Part shown: positions 36,826 through 47,727 of the stretch, one piece after another | Numbering within the stretch: the stretch's first letter is position 1 | Layout of the letters: each line of letters opens with the position of its first letter | DNA from: Cepaea nemoralis | Taxonomy: Eukaryota; Mollusca; Gastropoda; Stylommatophora; Helicidae | Direction: 5' to 3' | Assembly (NCBI GenBank): GCA_014155875.1 | Contig: JACEFZ010011132.1 | Coordinates: 62,001 to 126,000, forward strand | Length of the DNA stretch: 64,000 bases | Position numbers and translations under genes: made by a program | Notes under the pieces: model-generated | Seen by the model: the letters and a program-made list of their open reading frames with translations, nothing else | Databases searched by the model: none | What the model was told of the DNA's origin: nothing

Positions 36826-36884
36826 ATAAATGTTACGGTAAACATACTGTTGACAATGATAAACCAATAAATGTTATTGCCTGA

Positions 36885-37883
36885 AACCTTACCTTCAGCC
36901 GTGGGACCTAAAATCTTACCTTCAGCTGTGGAGTCTGAGATCTTACCTTTAGCTGTGGAGTCTGAGATCTTACCTTTAGCTGTGGAGTCTGAGATCTTAC
37001 CTTCAGCTGTGGAGTCTGAGATCTTACCTTCAGCTGTGGAGCCTAAGATCTTACCTTTAGCTGTGGAGTCTGAGATCTTACCTTTAGCTGTGGAGTCTGA
37101 GATCTTACCTTCAGCTGTGGAGTCTGAGATCTTACCTTTAGCTGTGGAGTCTGAGATCTTACCTTTAGCTGTGGAGTCTCAGATCTTACCTTCAGCTGTG
37201 GAGTCTCAGATCTTACCTTCAGCTGTGGAGTCTGAGATCTTACCTTTAGCTGTGGAGTCTGAGATCTTACCTTCAGCTGTGGAGCCTAAGATCTTACCTT
37301 CAGCTGTATGTCTAGGTTGAGTGTTGTGACTTTGCTAATGAATAATGTCTGAGATCTTACCTTCAGCTGTGGAGTCTCAGATCTTACCTTCAGCTGTGGA
37401 GCCTAAGATCTTACCTTTAGCTGTGGGGCCTGAGATCTTACCTTTAGCTGTGGAGCCTAAGATCTTACCTTTAGCTGTGGAGTCTGAGATCTTACCTTTA
37501 GCTGTGGCGCCTAAGATCTTACCTTTAGCTGTAGAGTCTGAGATCTTACCTTCAGCTGTGGAGCCTGAGATCTTACCTTCAGCTGTGGAGTCTGAGATCT
37601 TACCTTCAGCTGTGGAGTCTGAGATCTTACCTTCAGCTATGGAGCCTAAGATCTTACCTTCAGCTGTGGAGTCTGAGATCTTACCTTCAGCTATGGAGTC
37701 TGAGATCTTACCTTCAGCTGTGGAGTCTCAGATCTTACCTTTAGCTGTGGAGTCTCAGATCTTACCTTCAGCTGTGGAGTCTGAGATCTTACCTTCAGCT
37801 GTGGAGCCTAAGATCTTACCTTCAGCTGTGGAGTCTCAGATCTTACCTTTAGCTGTGGAGTCTCAGATCTTACCTTTAGCTGT
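36885..37883 (-). repeat. Minisatellite of 5' splice-site units, 27 bp (distal part)
   Basis: About 37 units read, on the claspin strand, CAGCTGAAGGTAAGATCT plus CAGACTCCA. AAG|GTAAGA in each unit equals the donor of the claspin exon at 44236-44315. Open + strand frames of VESEILPSA repeats are by-products. A 41-bp foreign piece interrupts at 37306-37346. The array is split from its exon-proximal part by the LTR element. Confidence 0.93.
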
Positions 37884-38427
37884 TGTCACAGTGTTGGATC
37901 TCTAGGGGATCTGAACTCGGGCTCAAACAGGCAACAATAACTCCGTTAAATATAATATAGCAACATTTATTGAACTTAGGTATACAGTGCGTTGGCGCAG
38001 TGGGTTTAACAAGCCCGCACTGATGAGTTGCATATCACAGCGGTTTAACATCACACTTGATTATAACAAACATTCTAAGCAAACTATCTAGCATATGTCT
38101 ATGACCCTAAATACACATGGGTCTGAACTATTAAGTCCCTCTAAGGCAGGCCCTGTTGCCTCTACGATGTCCCGTCTGTCTCTGTCGGTTCACACGTGTC
38201 GCAATCCGACACGGGTGGTAACTCTGTCCGAGTTCCTCGTGGACCTCGCAATAGGCGGGCCACATCAGTGTCCACGGGACAGTGGACTCACTGACCAGTC
38301 CTTCGAGAAGACTCTGGATTACTCAGGCCTTCGAGTGTCTTACTTCTTTCCCTTGGGCGGGAGTTGTAGCCCTTCGCCAGTGTATATTAACTTATGTTGG
38401 TTTACCGTATAATGTGAGGCTGTGACA
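37884..38427 (-). repeat. 3' LTR
   Basis: 544 bp, with termini TGTCACAG and CTGTGACA in perfect inversion. Nearly identical to the copy at 43535-44078. Confidence 0.95.
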
Positions 38428-39139
38428 GGATTCCCCCTCTCCCCCCTGGTTTGATGGGTTGTTATAAGGTAATTAGTTCTGTACTAATTCTGTCACAGAA
38501 TCACATAAAGTCGGTGTTTGTAGTCTGGTGGACAGTAACTTGGTAACCTACATATTGGCATCAACACTCATGTATTCTCCCATACACCACTTCTCTGATT
38601 TGCTGAAGAGGTCTCTCTCTCCTGTGTCCTTAAAAATGCTTATCTGACCAAAGTTACGTGACGTTTCCTAGTTGTTTCTACAACCCGTCCTTCTCAAAGT
38701 ATCCCACTGATACCAAGATAATTAACCTCTGTATTAGAGAGGATTAACAAGACAAAAGTCTTGGCTAATTAAGTACATCTGCAAATCTTGTTCTGTGTGT
38801 GCATTTCAATACACTTTTACTCTCGTATGTTATATAATGCTGAATAAGTAGTTTCGCTGTTATTTTATCCCATCTGACTACATGTGTCCCTGTTGGCTTG
38901 TTAGTGTGTTGACTAATAAGTTGTTGCTTCTAATAAAGTGACTGTATTTTAATTGATAGTGTTCAGTTTTGAGTTTTGTGTAACGTGTGTGCTGCATGTG
39001 TGGCTTATCTCCAAGCGTCACGAGTTGGGATACCCTTAATCATGAATTACCCCAATGTGTGTAATGCATGATCAGGCATTCCAAGCAGTGGTGCTTAGAT
39101 GTAGTATCCTAAATACTAAACATGCATTAACAATTTAGA
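38428..39139 (-). other. Polypurine tract and non-coding 3' region of the LTR element
   Basis: The purine tract lies next to the LTR at 38431-38449 (- strand). The rest has no coding sequence. The missing reverse transcriptase core and RNase H would be expected between here and 39140. Confidence 0.7.
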
Positions 39140-40894
39140 CTAATACAATTTACATGAAAGACGCAGACAAATTAAAATAAATACGTTTTGCGTACAATTT
39201 GTCCGCTCAGTATATCGCTCTCTCATTTCCAAAATTTCTTTGTCTAAATTTGCTCTATAATGCAGAGGAATAGAATATGGTCTACATTTGACCGGTGTCA
39301 GATCTGTCAACACAATTGAATGTGTTATTTTGTCAGTCCGTCCAGGTTTGTTAGAGAAGATAGATTTATAATCGTTAAGGAGAGACAAAATGTCTTGTCG
39401 CTGCTGTTGTGTCAAAGTGTCAGAGATTTGTATGTCCTTTATACTACCGTCGTCATTCATAATTGGTACTGGAATTTCAGTATTGTCTATGTCTGTTTGA
39501 TTTATTACAGATGCTACTGTTTGTAAATTGTCCTCAATGTCATTGTCGTCGTCGTCGAGATTAATCGTTGTCAATATGTCGTCAAATTGGTCGTCGTTGT
39601 CATTATCCCATATTGTCGGTAATGTAAATATGTCTTCGTCGTCTTTGTTGTCGTCAGAGTGCGTCGTTAACGATGCTTCGTTTGTCGAGGTGTCATTCAG
39701 TTGGGTAATTGTCGTTTCGTTACTGTCATCAGTTGGCTGCGTCTGCTTACTCGTGTCACTGTCCTCTCTAGCATAGTATGGTTTTAACATATTTACATGG
39801 AATATTTTCAACTTTCCATTCAACGAAATTTCGTAATCAACTTCCGAAATTCTTCTCACAATTTTAAATGGTCCCTGCCAAGAGGTTGATAGTAAATCTC
39901 TCTTATCAGGTAGCAATAGTAAAATATCCTGATCTGGTTTTAATACAATTGTTTTTGTACCTTTGTTGGCGTACTGCCTGTACCTAAAACCTTTCTCCTG
40001 TATTGATGTTCTGGCCAGTATACAAGATCGTATCATTTTGTCTCTGGTGTCAGTGACTAAATCATAGGTGGAAATTGGTAGTTGTATATTTACAGGTTGT
40101 GATATGATATCTTTGTAAATCGTGAGAGGTCCTCTTGGGTTCGCTCCATATATCAATTCGAAAGGAGAGAACCCTGTGCTTGATTGTGGGACTTCTCTAT
40201 ATGCGAACAGCACTGTTGGGAGAAGTATATCCCAATCGGCTGGATTTTCAGCTGTCACTTTGGATAGCATATGTTTCAGGTCCCCATTTAGTTTCTCGCA
40301 GATACCATTCGCGGCCGGTCGATAGGGACTGGTGAAACATTGCTTTATGCCTAGTAACTTAGTTACCGATTGAGTGGCATTCGATATGAACTGGGTTCCC
40401 CTATCTGAAATTATTTTCTCCGGGAAGCCAAAACGGGAGAATATATTTAACAATACGTCCGTCACATCCTTAGAGGAGATAGATTTTAATGGAATCATTT
40501 CTGGCCATCTCGTACATAGATCAATAAGAGTAAAAATATATCTATTTCCTTTGCTTGAGATGTGGTTTAACGGGCCTACTAGATCAACTGCCACGATTTG
40601 AAATGGCCTCGAGGCAGTTGTGGTTGATTGAATTTCTGCTGTAGGGTTTTTTCCCTTTTTTACCAGTTTCTGACATATATCACATGATCTACAATAGGAT
40701 TTTATGTCTTGGCAAAATTTCGGCCAATAAAATTGGGTCAGGACCCTGGCTCTAGTTTTTTCGTAACCCATATGACCTCCGAAAGGTGAATCATGGGCTA
40801 TCTTTAGTACTTTCTCACGATGTGATTGAGGTAGAACTACTTGCTGTATCGTGGTCTGATCTCTGGTGTATAATCTAGTCAGAATATTGTTCTT
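39140..40894 (-). pseudogene. Integrase followed by truncated reverse transcriptase start
   Basis: A zinc-binding HHCC domain precedes the core. Its first His lies above 40771 in another frame, then come GGHMGYEKTRARV and CRSCDICQK. The DDE core shows VDLVGP, IISDRGTQF and GICEKLNGDLK. The chromodomain/GPY-like region has SWQGPFKIV and YEISLNGKLKIFHVNMLKPY. After an Asp-rich linker the same frame reads HSIVLTDLTPVKCRPYSIP, LHYRANLDKEILEM, the start of a Ty3/gypsy reverse transcriptase, and then ends at 39140. RT palm motifs and RNase H are absent, so the element cannot copy itself. The domain order resembles Gmr1-like elements. Confidence 0.88.
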
Positions 40895-41277
40895 TAATCT
40901 AAATGTCCACGACGCATTTTAGTTAATTTTGGTTTAAGTCCTACTAACCTAAAATATTGTGAAAGTGTAGGATCTGCTTTCTGTTCTTCTCCAAAATTAG
41001 TGATGGTAGTGTTTGGTGATACAATTTCTAGTGACTCCTGCAGTTGGTCGGTGTGGGTTTTGTGAGTTGTCTGTCGTGTTATTGCATTCGTGTATTGTGT
41101 GTGTTGTTGCACATCTACAGGATTGGTACTTTGTGGATCGCTGGCATCCTCAGTTCGAGGTTTTAAGTTGGTCGTATCACTGACAGATTCAACTGCCCCT
41201 GCATTATGCACCTCGGTGAATTCTTTTTGAACTACTTCATTGGTTGTCTCCCTTGTGCTTTTGGCAGTTTGAGACAA
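40895..41277 (-). pseudogene. Linker between protease and integrase in the LTR element
   Basis: A 127-residue frame rich in Thr, Gln and Ser ends with EEQKADPTLSQYFRLVGLKP, which is typical of the sequence before the integrase zinc domain. It is separated from the protease and integrase by stops or frameshifts. Confidence 0.6.
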
Positions 41278-41295
41278 GCACGAGTGGTGTTTCTC

Positions 41296-41952
41296 TTAAG
41301 AATCGCTGTTTGGGTTCTGGATACCGTTTTTCTGCTCCCAATCTCTGATTTCCTTTTCAGAGCAAGATCGTATGTTGGGCAGATTCCCAAGTATAATTTC
41401 AGCGACAGGATTTTCTAGTACTGCGCACAATACTAGTCCTGATATGAAAGGTGTGCGAATTTCGACCAGAGCAAGGGGGTATTTTTCGATGGTGCCTGCG
41501 AATGTGCGACAAGTTACGTGTTTGTGTGTGTAGTCTTTGTCGTTGACTAATGTTTTCTTAATTCCACATAGCGTTGCGCCGGAATCGCGGATTAATGTGC
41601 ACTTTTTGTTATTTACAAACCCTGTTGAGAAATTTAGCTTGCCTGTAGATGATAAGGCAGCGTTGGCCATTTCATTAGAAATAGGGATTGTGTGGCCACA
41701 TAACAATGTTGTGTCAAGTTGGAATTTCCTACAGGTGTTACATTTGTTGTCTGTAATGGTGTCAATGATTTGCACTGCATTGCCTAGCTCACTCAAACTT
41801 TCATTCTGATTGTCACACTCATTCAGTTGTTCAATATCTTCATCTGAGGAAGTTTCAACTAGTGCAGCATTAGCCTGCTTCATTATCTTACGCCCTTCAC
41901 AAAAGCGTGAATAGTGCCCAAAGCTGGAGCAAAAATAGCATTTGACCGCTCT
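41296..41952 (-). CDS. Retrotransposon zinc knuckle and aspartic protease
   Basis: The frame includes a CCHC knuckle (CYFCSSFGHYSRFC) at about 41945-41900. The protease region follows, with TLIRDSGATLCG as the catalytic DSG loop and VAEIILGNLP as the second conserved strand. The knuckle is in the protease frame, while the first knuckle-like motif is in the gag frame, so a +1 shift joins them near 41970. This is either a real recoding site or a single-base loss in an A run. Confidence 0.75.
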   Translation of the reverse strand, partial: RAVKCYFCSSFGHYSRFCEGRKIMKQANAALVETSSDEDIEQLNECDNQNESLSELGNAVQIIDTITDNKCNTCRKFQLDTTLLCGHTIPISNEMANAALSSTGKLNFSTGFVNNKKCTLIRDSGATLCGIKKTLVNDKDYTHKHVTCRTFAGTIEKYPLALVEIRTPFISGLVLCAVLENPVAEIILGNLPNIRSCSEKEIRDWEQKNGIQNPNSDS

Positions 41953-42967
41953 CTGATACGCATTTCTTTTGCTTCTCCACTATCATTTGGAGATGATGTG
42001 GATAATTAGGTGATTTGTCACACATCGCGTACTCTTCGTGTGTCAGATGACAATATTGACACTTAACTGGCTTCCTGACATTCGAGCGTGGTTTGAACTT
42101 GTTTTCAGTTGGTTTCGAGTATCTAGTGTTTACAACTGCTGCTGTTTCGTTTTGACTTAGGTTTAATTGGAAAATATCTCGGTTCGCTGTGAAAAATGCG
42201 TTCCCCTTGGTCTCTACTTCTTGGATACTCTTACAGTCCATTTGTTTCAAAAACTTAGCAAAAGGTGTTGGGATTGTACTAACTATTTTGTCAATAATAA
42301 TGAGTTCTTTTAGTTTGTCATGGTTGTTGTTAGTTTTAGCTGAGTTAATCCACTTTGTGCAAACATCCTGAACTGTAGACACGTAGTCAATGAAGGTTTG
42401 GTTAGGTTGTGGGGATAATTTTGCAAACTGTTGTTGGTAACCTGCTGTATCTAATGAGAAATGTTGGAGAATGCGTTGCTTTAAATACTCATAATCTTTT
42501 CTCATCTCCTGTGGAACTGTCTCTATTACTTTTAAGGGTTCCAGAGCTAAGTTTCTCATTAAAATAAATGACCAATCTGATTTTTCGACCTTATGGTAGG
42601 ACATTAGACACTCAAAATTTTCCAGGTATGCACTGATAGAATCTCCTGAGCAAAATGCTTTAACGAGGCCTTTATACTTGTTATAATATTGTTCCTCCTC
42701 CTTGCTTCTCAGTTTATTTACAGATATTTCTACGTTGGAATCAATCTCCATTTGCTTTAGTCTTATTTGTGTATCGGCATTGAATTGGGCTAGTTTGGCC
42801 GCCGCCTCAAGCTCCATTTGTTTCTCTTGATCCTGCAATTGCATTTTCTTTTCTTCTGCCTGCACTTGCATTTTCTTTTCTTCTGCCTGCAATTGCATTT
42901 GCATCCTTTTCTCTTCTTTATAACCTAATTTCATACCTAACTCAATACATTTTTCTAACGTAGACAT
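41897..42967 (-). CDS. Retrotransposon gag
   Basis: The frame is 356 residues. An N-terminal coiled coil is rich in Glu, Gln, Lys and Met (residues about 15-90). A capsid-like region follows with YLENFECLMSYHKVEKSDWS and FSLDTAGYQQQFAKL, resembling SCAN/gag folds. Near the C-terminus is CQYCHLTHEEYAMC, a CCHC-like knuckle. The last 20 residues are out of frame relative to the second knuckle. It would package element RNA. It is read on the - strand from the 5' LTR at 43535-44078. Confidence 0.8.
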   Translation of the reverse strand: MSTLEKCIELGMKLGYKEEKRMQMQLQAEEKKMQVQAEEKKMQLQDQEKQMELEAAAKLAQFNADTQIRLKQMEIDSNVEISVNKLRSKEEEQYYNKYKGLVKAFCSGDSISAYLENFECLMSYHKVEKSDWSFILMRNLALEPLKVIETVPQEMRKDYEYLKQRILQHFSLDTAGYQQQFAKLSPQPNQTFIDYVSTVQDVCTKWINSAKTNNNHDKLKELIIIDKIVSTIPTPFAKFLKQMDCKSIQEVETKGNAFFTANRDIFQLNLSQNETAAVVNTRYSKPTENKFKPRSNVRKPVKCQYCHLTHEEYAMCDKSPNYPHHLQMIVEKQKKCVSESGQMLFLLQLWALFTLL

Positions 42968-43534
42968 CTTGTCTTTTACTTGTTGGTAATTTTAATGAAG
43001 TTAAATCCCTTAGACAAATGTTGGGGAGTAGAAAAGTTAGTTATCTCCCTTAATGTTTACATGAGCAAATACAAATGCAAAGTTTTGTTGGTTACAAGGT
43101 TATGAATATACATACAAATCAATGCAAAACAATAATGTTACATGGATGGAGGATGGTAAGTACCGCTTAGGGTTGCAATGGGCATGATATGAAACTTATC
43201 TTATATTCCCTGAACTTGCGAATGTAGTCTCGTTCTCTCGCCACTGTTGGAAGATAGGTTACATACACCACAATTTGCGGAACAATCTGCTTGTAGAATC
43301 GAAAAAAATTAGTAACAGTCAAATGTCACAGTCATGTCAAATTTTATAGTATTAACATCATTGGGAGTTTATCTGTGGAGGACTAATACTAGTTCATTTC
43401 TAGATAGCTGCACAGTTATTAGAACATGTTCAGTAATCAATTTGATATCATTTACTTAATTTTTTTACTTGGCAATCAATAGCCGTCTGAACGTAAAGCT
43501 TTAGCCAAAACCGGAGCTTGGCCCCCAAAAAGCC
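42968..43534 (-). other. 5' leader of the LTR element
   Basis: Non-coding sequence lies between the 5' LTR and gag. A tRNA-primer site could be TGGGGGCCAAGC a few bases from the LTR, but the match to a tRNA is unchecked. Confidence 0.5.
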
Positions 43535-44078
43535 TGTCACAGTGTTGGATCTCTAGGGGACCTGAACTCGGGCTCAAACAGGCAACAATAACTCCGTTAA
43601 ATATAATATAGCAACATTTATTGAACTTAGGTATACAGTGCGTTGGCGCAGTGGGTTTAACAAGCCCGCACTGATGAGTTGCATATCACAGCGGTTTAAC
43701 ATCACACATGATTATAACAAACATTCTAAGCAAACTATCTAGCATATGTCTATGACCCTAAATACACATGGGTCTGAACTATTAAGTCCCTCTAAGGCAG
43801 GCCCTGTTGCCTCTACGATGTCCCGTCTGTCTCTGCCGGTTCACACATGTCGCAATCCGACACGGGTGGTAACTCTGTCCGAGTTCCTCGTGGACCTCGC
43901 AATAGGCGGGCCACATTAGTGTCCACGGGACAGTGGACTCACTGACCAGTCCTTCGAGAAGACTCTGGATTACTCTGGCCTTCGAGTGTCTTACTTCTTT
44001 CCCTTGGGCGGGAGTTGTAGCCCTTCGCCAGTGTATATTAACTTATGTTGGTTTACCGTATAATGTGAGGCTGTGACA
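43535..44078 (-). repeat. 5' LTR
   Basis: 544 bp, same termini as the 3' LTR, followed by the duplicated GCTGT at 44079-44083. Confidence 0.95.
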
Positions 44079-44255
44079 GCTGTGGAGTCTGAGATTTTAC
44101 CTTCAGCTATGGAGCCTAAGATCTTACCTTTAGCTGTGGAGTCTCAGATCTTACCTTCAGCTGTGGAGTCTGAGATCTTACCTTCAGCTATGGAGTCTGA
44201 GATCTTACCTTCAGCTGTGAAGCCTGAGTTCTTACCTTCAGCTGTGGAGCCTGAG
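44079..44255 (-). repeat. Minisatellite of 5' splice-site units, 27 bp (exon-proximal part)
   Basis: About six units lead out of the claspin exon at 44236. The unit nearest the exon overlaps its last 17 bp (CTCCACAGCTGAAG). On the gene strand each unit has AAG|GTAAGA, or AAG|GTAAAA in one. The sequence continues beyond the LTR element at 37883. Confidence 0.92.
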
Positions 44256-44315
44256 ACAGAGAAGACTTCACTAGCGAACTCACTGTGACATTATCTGTAG
44301 CTGGTGGTATAGATT
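44236..44315 (-). CDS. CLSPN: Claspin, third-last exon
   Basis: Acceptor TCTCTCTACAG and donor CTGAAG|GTAAGA on the - strand bound 80 bp. Two bases complete Glu with the previous exon, and 26 codons follow: SIPPATDNVTVSSLVK and SSLSQAPQLK. The position corresponds to the poorly conserved claspin segment between the LAKK and NSRNF blocks. Sequence support is mostly from phase and splice sites. Using the second donor in the adjacent array would add nine in-frame codons (VRTQASQLK); the next unit contains TAG. Confidence 0.75.
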
Positions 44316-44319
44316 CTGT

Positions 44320-44460
44320 AGAGAGAAACAATGAGAACTATATGTGGTAGATATGAGAGCTACTTGTGTAGATATCAGAACTATATATGGTAGATATGAG
44401 AACTATATGTGGTAGATATGAGAACTATATGTGGTAGGATTTGAGATCTATATAAAATTT
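44320..44460. repeat. 22-bp tandem repeat
   Basis: About five copies of AGAACTATATGTGGTAGATATG lie just upstream (gene sense) of the claspin exon. Confidence 0.85.
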
Positions 44461-44539
44461 ATATTTAAATATCAGTTATGAGAAACATATATGTTGGACA
44501 CCAGAACCGTATGCACTGACTACCAGCTTGGTGATCATG

Positions 44540-44870
44540 ACAAATCTACAGGGGTCTCTGTGCTGACTGGAATACTGTCTGAGACCCCATCTACAGGGGT
44601 CTCTGTGCTGACTGGAATACTGTCTGAGACCCCATCTACAGGGGTCTCTGTGCTGACTGGAATACTGTCTGAGATCCTATCTACAGGGGTCTCTGTGCTG
44701 ACTGGAATACTGTCTGAGATCCCATCTACAGGGGTCTCTGTGCTGACTGGAATACTGTCTGAGACCCTATCTACAGGGGTCTCTGTGCTGACTGGAATAC
44801 TGTCTGAGACCCTATCTACAGGGGTCTCTGTGCTGACTGGAATACTGTCTGAGACCCCATCCATGACTTT
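44540..44870. repeat. Minisatellite, 45-bp unit
   Basis: Seven to eight units of ACAGGGGTCTCTGTGCTGAC, TGGAATACTGTCTGAGACCC and CATCT. Both strands stay open as 15-residue repeats, which I do not believe encode protein. Confidence 0.95.
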
Positions 44871-45195
44871 GGTCAAAACATTCGCTTGTATGTCTAGGTT
44901 GAGTGTTGTGACTTTGCTAATGAACAATGACTTTGGTCAAAACATTCGCTTGTATGTCTAGGCTGAGTGTTGTGACTTTGCTAATGAACAATGACTTTGG
45001 TCAAAACATTCGCTTGTATGTCTAGGTTGAGTGTTGTGACTTTGCTAATGAACAATGACTTTGGTCAAAACATCTGCTTGTATGTCTAGGCTGAGTGTTG
45101 CGACTTTATTAATGAACAATGACTTTGGTCAAAACATCTGCTTGAATGTCTAGGCTGAGTGTTGCGACTTTGATAATGAACAATGAATTGGGTAG
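44871..45195. repeat. Minisatellite, 64-bp unit
   Basis: Five units contain GACTTTGGTCAAAACATTCG and TGTCTAGGTTGAGTGTTGTG. A 41-bp piece of this unit also lies at 37306-37346 in another intron. Confidence 0.93.
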
Positions 45196-45378
45196 AATCA
45201 TACGCTTGTAACTGTGTGTATTTTTCCTTTTGTCAAGCTTTTCAGGAATATTTTGTGTGTACTTGGTCTCTGATGCATGCAACAATCACATAGCCACCAC
45301 TGACTAATGGCAGTCTATGTCAAGTCACATCTGCCACCAACACAAACATCACAGAACATTTGTGATCACAACAGTTAC

Positions 45379-45442
45379 CTTGTTTCTTGAGGAAAACCTG
45401 GCCCAATTTAATCACCTGACCCTCAGTTTCTGAGCCACAGTC
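45379..45442 (-). CDS. CLSPN: Claspin, fourth-last exon
   Basis: Acceptor TTTTCTCCGCAG and donor AACAAG|GTAACT bound 64 bp on the - strand: DCGSETEGQVIKLGQVFLKK and Q plus one base. It follows the acidic REKFLEEK exon in phase 0, where vertebrate claspin has an EEIGEDSQFMILAKK-like block. The intervening acidic linker is shorter here. Confidence 0.82.
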
Positions 45443-45499
45443 CTGCGGAGAAAATTACAAACAGGACCTTGTCACTCACGTCACTGTGTTGTCATTGAT

Positions 45500-47727
45500 G
45501 TTATCTAGTATGATTGTTGTGACAGTGGTTGTCTATGATGATTATTGTGACAGTGGTTGTCTAGGAAGATTGTTGTGACAGTGGTTGTCTAGTATGATTG
45601 TTGTGACAGTGTTTGTCTAGTATGATTGTTGTGACAGTGGTTGTCTAGTATGATTGTTGTGACAGTGGTTGTCTAGTATGATTGTTGTGACAGTGGTTGT
45701 CTAGTATGATTGTTGTGACAGTGATTGTCTAGTATGATTGTTGTGACAGTGTTTATCTAGTATGATTGTTGTGACAGTGGTTGTCTAGGATGATTGTTGT
45801 GACAGTGGTTGTCTAGTATGATTGTTGTGACAGTGTTTATCTAGTATGATTGTTGTGACAGTGGTTGTCTAGTATGATTTTTGTGACAGTGTTTATCTAG
45901 TATGATTGTTGTGACAGTGGTTGTCTATGATGATTATTGTGACACTGGTTGTCTAGGAAGATTGTTGTGACAGTGGTTGTCTAGTATGATTGTTGTGACA
46001 GTGGTTGTCTAGTATGATTGTTGTGACAGTGTTTGTCTAGTATGATTGTTGTGACAGTGTTTATCTAGTATGATTGTTGTGACAGTGTTTATCTAGTATG
46101 ATTGTTGTGACAGTGGTTGTCTAGTATGATTGTTGTGACAGTGTTTGTCTAGTATGATTGTTGTGACAGTGGTTGTCTAGTATGATTGTTGTGACAGTGG
46201 TTGTCTAGTATGATTGTTGTGACAGTGGTTGTCTAGTATGATTGTTGTGACAGTGGTTGTCTAGGATGATTGTTGTGACAGTGGTTGTCTAGTATGATTG
46301 TTGTGACAGTGCTTGTCTAGGATGATTGTTGTGACAGTGGTTGTCTAGGATGATTGTTGTGACAGTGGTTGTCTAGGATGATTGTTGTGATGGTGGTTGT
46401 CTAGTATGATTGTTATGACAGTGGTTGTCTAGTATGACTGTTGTGACCGTGTTTGTCTAAGATGATTGTTGTGACAGTGGTTGTCTAGGATGATTGTTGT
46501 GACCGTGTTTGTTTAGGATGATTGTTGTGACAGTGGTTGTCTAGTATGATTGTTGTGACAGTGCTTGTCTAGGATGATTGTTGTGACAGTGGTTGTCTAG
46601 AATGATTGTTGTGACAGTGGTTGTCTAGAATGATTCTTGTGACAGTGGTTGTCTAGTATGATTGTTGTGACAGTACTTGTCTAGGATGATTTTTGTAACA
46701 CTGTCTAGGATGATTGTTGTGACACTGGTTGTCTAGGATGATTGTTGTGACAGTTGTTGTCTAGGATGATTGTTGTGACAGTGGTTGTCTAGGATGATTG
46801 TTGTGACAGTTGTTGTCTAGGGTGATTGTTGTGACAGTGGTTGTCTAGAAGATTGTTGTGACAGTTGTTGTCTAGTATGATTGTTGTGACAGTGTTTGTC
46901 TAGTATGATTGTTGTGACAGTTGTTGTCTAGGGTGATTATTGTGACACTGTTTGCCTAGGATGATTGTTGTAACACTGTCTAGGATGATTGTTGTGACAC
47001 TGGTTGTCTAGGGTGATTATTGTGACACTGTTTGCCTAGGATGATTGTTGTAACACTGTCTAGGATGATTGTTGTGACACTGGTTGTCTAGGATGATTGT
47101 TGTGACAGTTGTTGTCTAGGATGATTGTTGTGACAGTTGTTGTCTAGGATGATTGTTGTGACAGTGGTTGTCTAGGATGATTGTTGTGACAGTTGTTGTC
47201 TAGGGTGATTGTTGTGACAGTGGTTGTCTAGAAGATTGTTGTGACAGTTGTTGTCTAGGATGATTGTTGTGACAGTGGTTGTCCAGTATGATTGTTGTGA
47301 CAGTTGTTGTCTAGGATGATTATTGTGACACTGTTTGCCTAGGATGATTGTTGTGACAGTGGTTGTCTAAGATTGTTGTAACACTGTCTAGGATGATTGT
47401 TGTGGCATTGGTTGTCTACGATGATTGTTGTCTAGAATGATTGTTGTGACAGTGGTTGTCTAGGATGATTGTTGTGACAGTGGTTGTCTAGGATGATTGA
47501 TTGATTGATTGATCTAGGAACCGACATCACAGCATTCGGGACATTCCCATAAGCGCTCCGTCCCCATCCTCAGGATGGATGTCTAGGATGATTGTTGTGA
47601 CACTGGTTGTCTAGGATGACTGTTGTGACAGTGGTTGTCTAGATGATTGTTGTGACAGTGGTTGTCTAGGATGATTGTTGTGACAGTGGTTGTCTAGGAT
47701 GATTGCTGTGACAGTGTTTGTCTAGTT
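45500..47727. repeat. Minisatellite, 28-bp unit
   Basis: About 78 units of GTCTAGTATGATTGTTGTGA plus CAGTGGTT. GTCTAGGATG variants dominate the right half. A small LINE-tail fragment interrupts at 47495-47578. Confidence 0.95.
47495..47578 (-). mobile_element. LINE 3'-end fragment with (TTGA)n tail
   Basis: GATTGATTGATTGATTGATC is followed by CCGACATCACAGCATTCGGG, the same as at 47737-47810. It is a very short 5'-truncated copy inside the 28-bp array. Confidence 0.75.

Larger units (their letters stand above)
37884..44078 (-). mobile_element. LTR retrotransposon, Ty3/gypsy type with integrase before RT, RT-RNase H deleted
   Basis: Two 544-bp LTRs (37884-38427, 43535-44078) begin TGTCACAG and end CTGTGACA, and a 5-bp duplication GCTGT flanks the element (37879-37883, 44079-44083). 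I counted six differences between the LTRs. On the - strand the order is gag, protease, integrase, then only the first residues of reverse transcriptase. A purine tract (GGGGGGAGAGGGGG) borders the 3' LTR at 38431-38449. It sits in the donor-site minisatellite of a claspin intron, in the gene's own orientation. Confidence 0.92.

Noticed and set aside
36871..37905. Long + strand ORFs of nine-residue repeats (VESEILPSA)
   Set aside because: They exist only because the unit is 27 bp. They are antisense to claspin, start and stop inside the array and have no domain.
44491..44961. Repeat protein on both strands (STGVSVLTGILSETP units)
   Set aside because: Both strands are open across the same 45-bp array, which shows it follows from the unit and not from coding selection.
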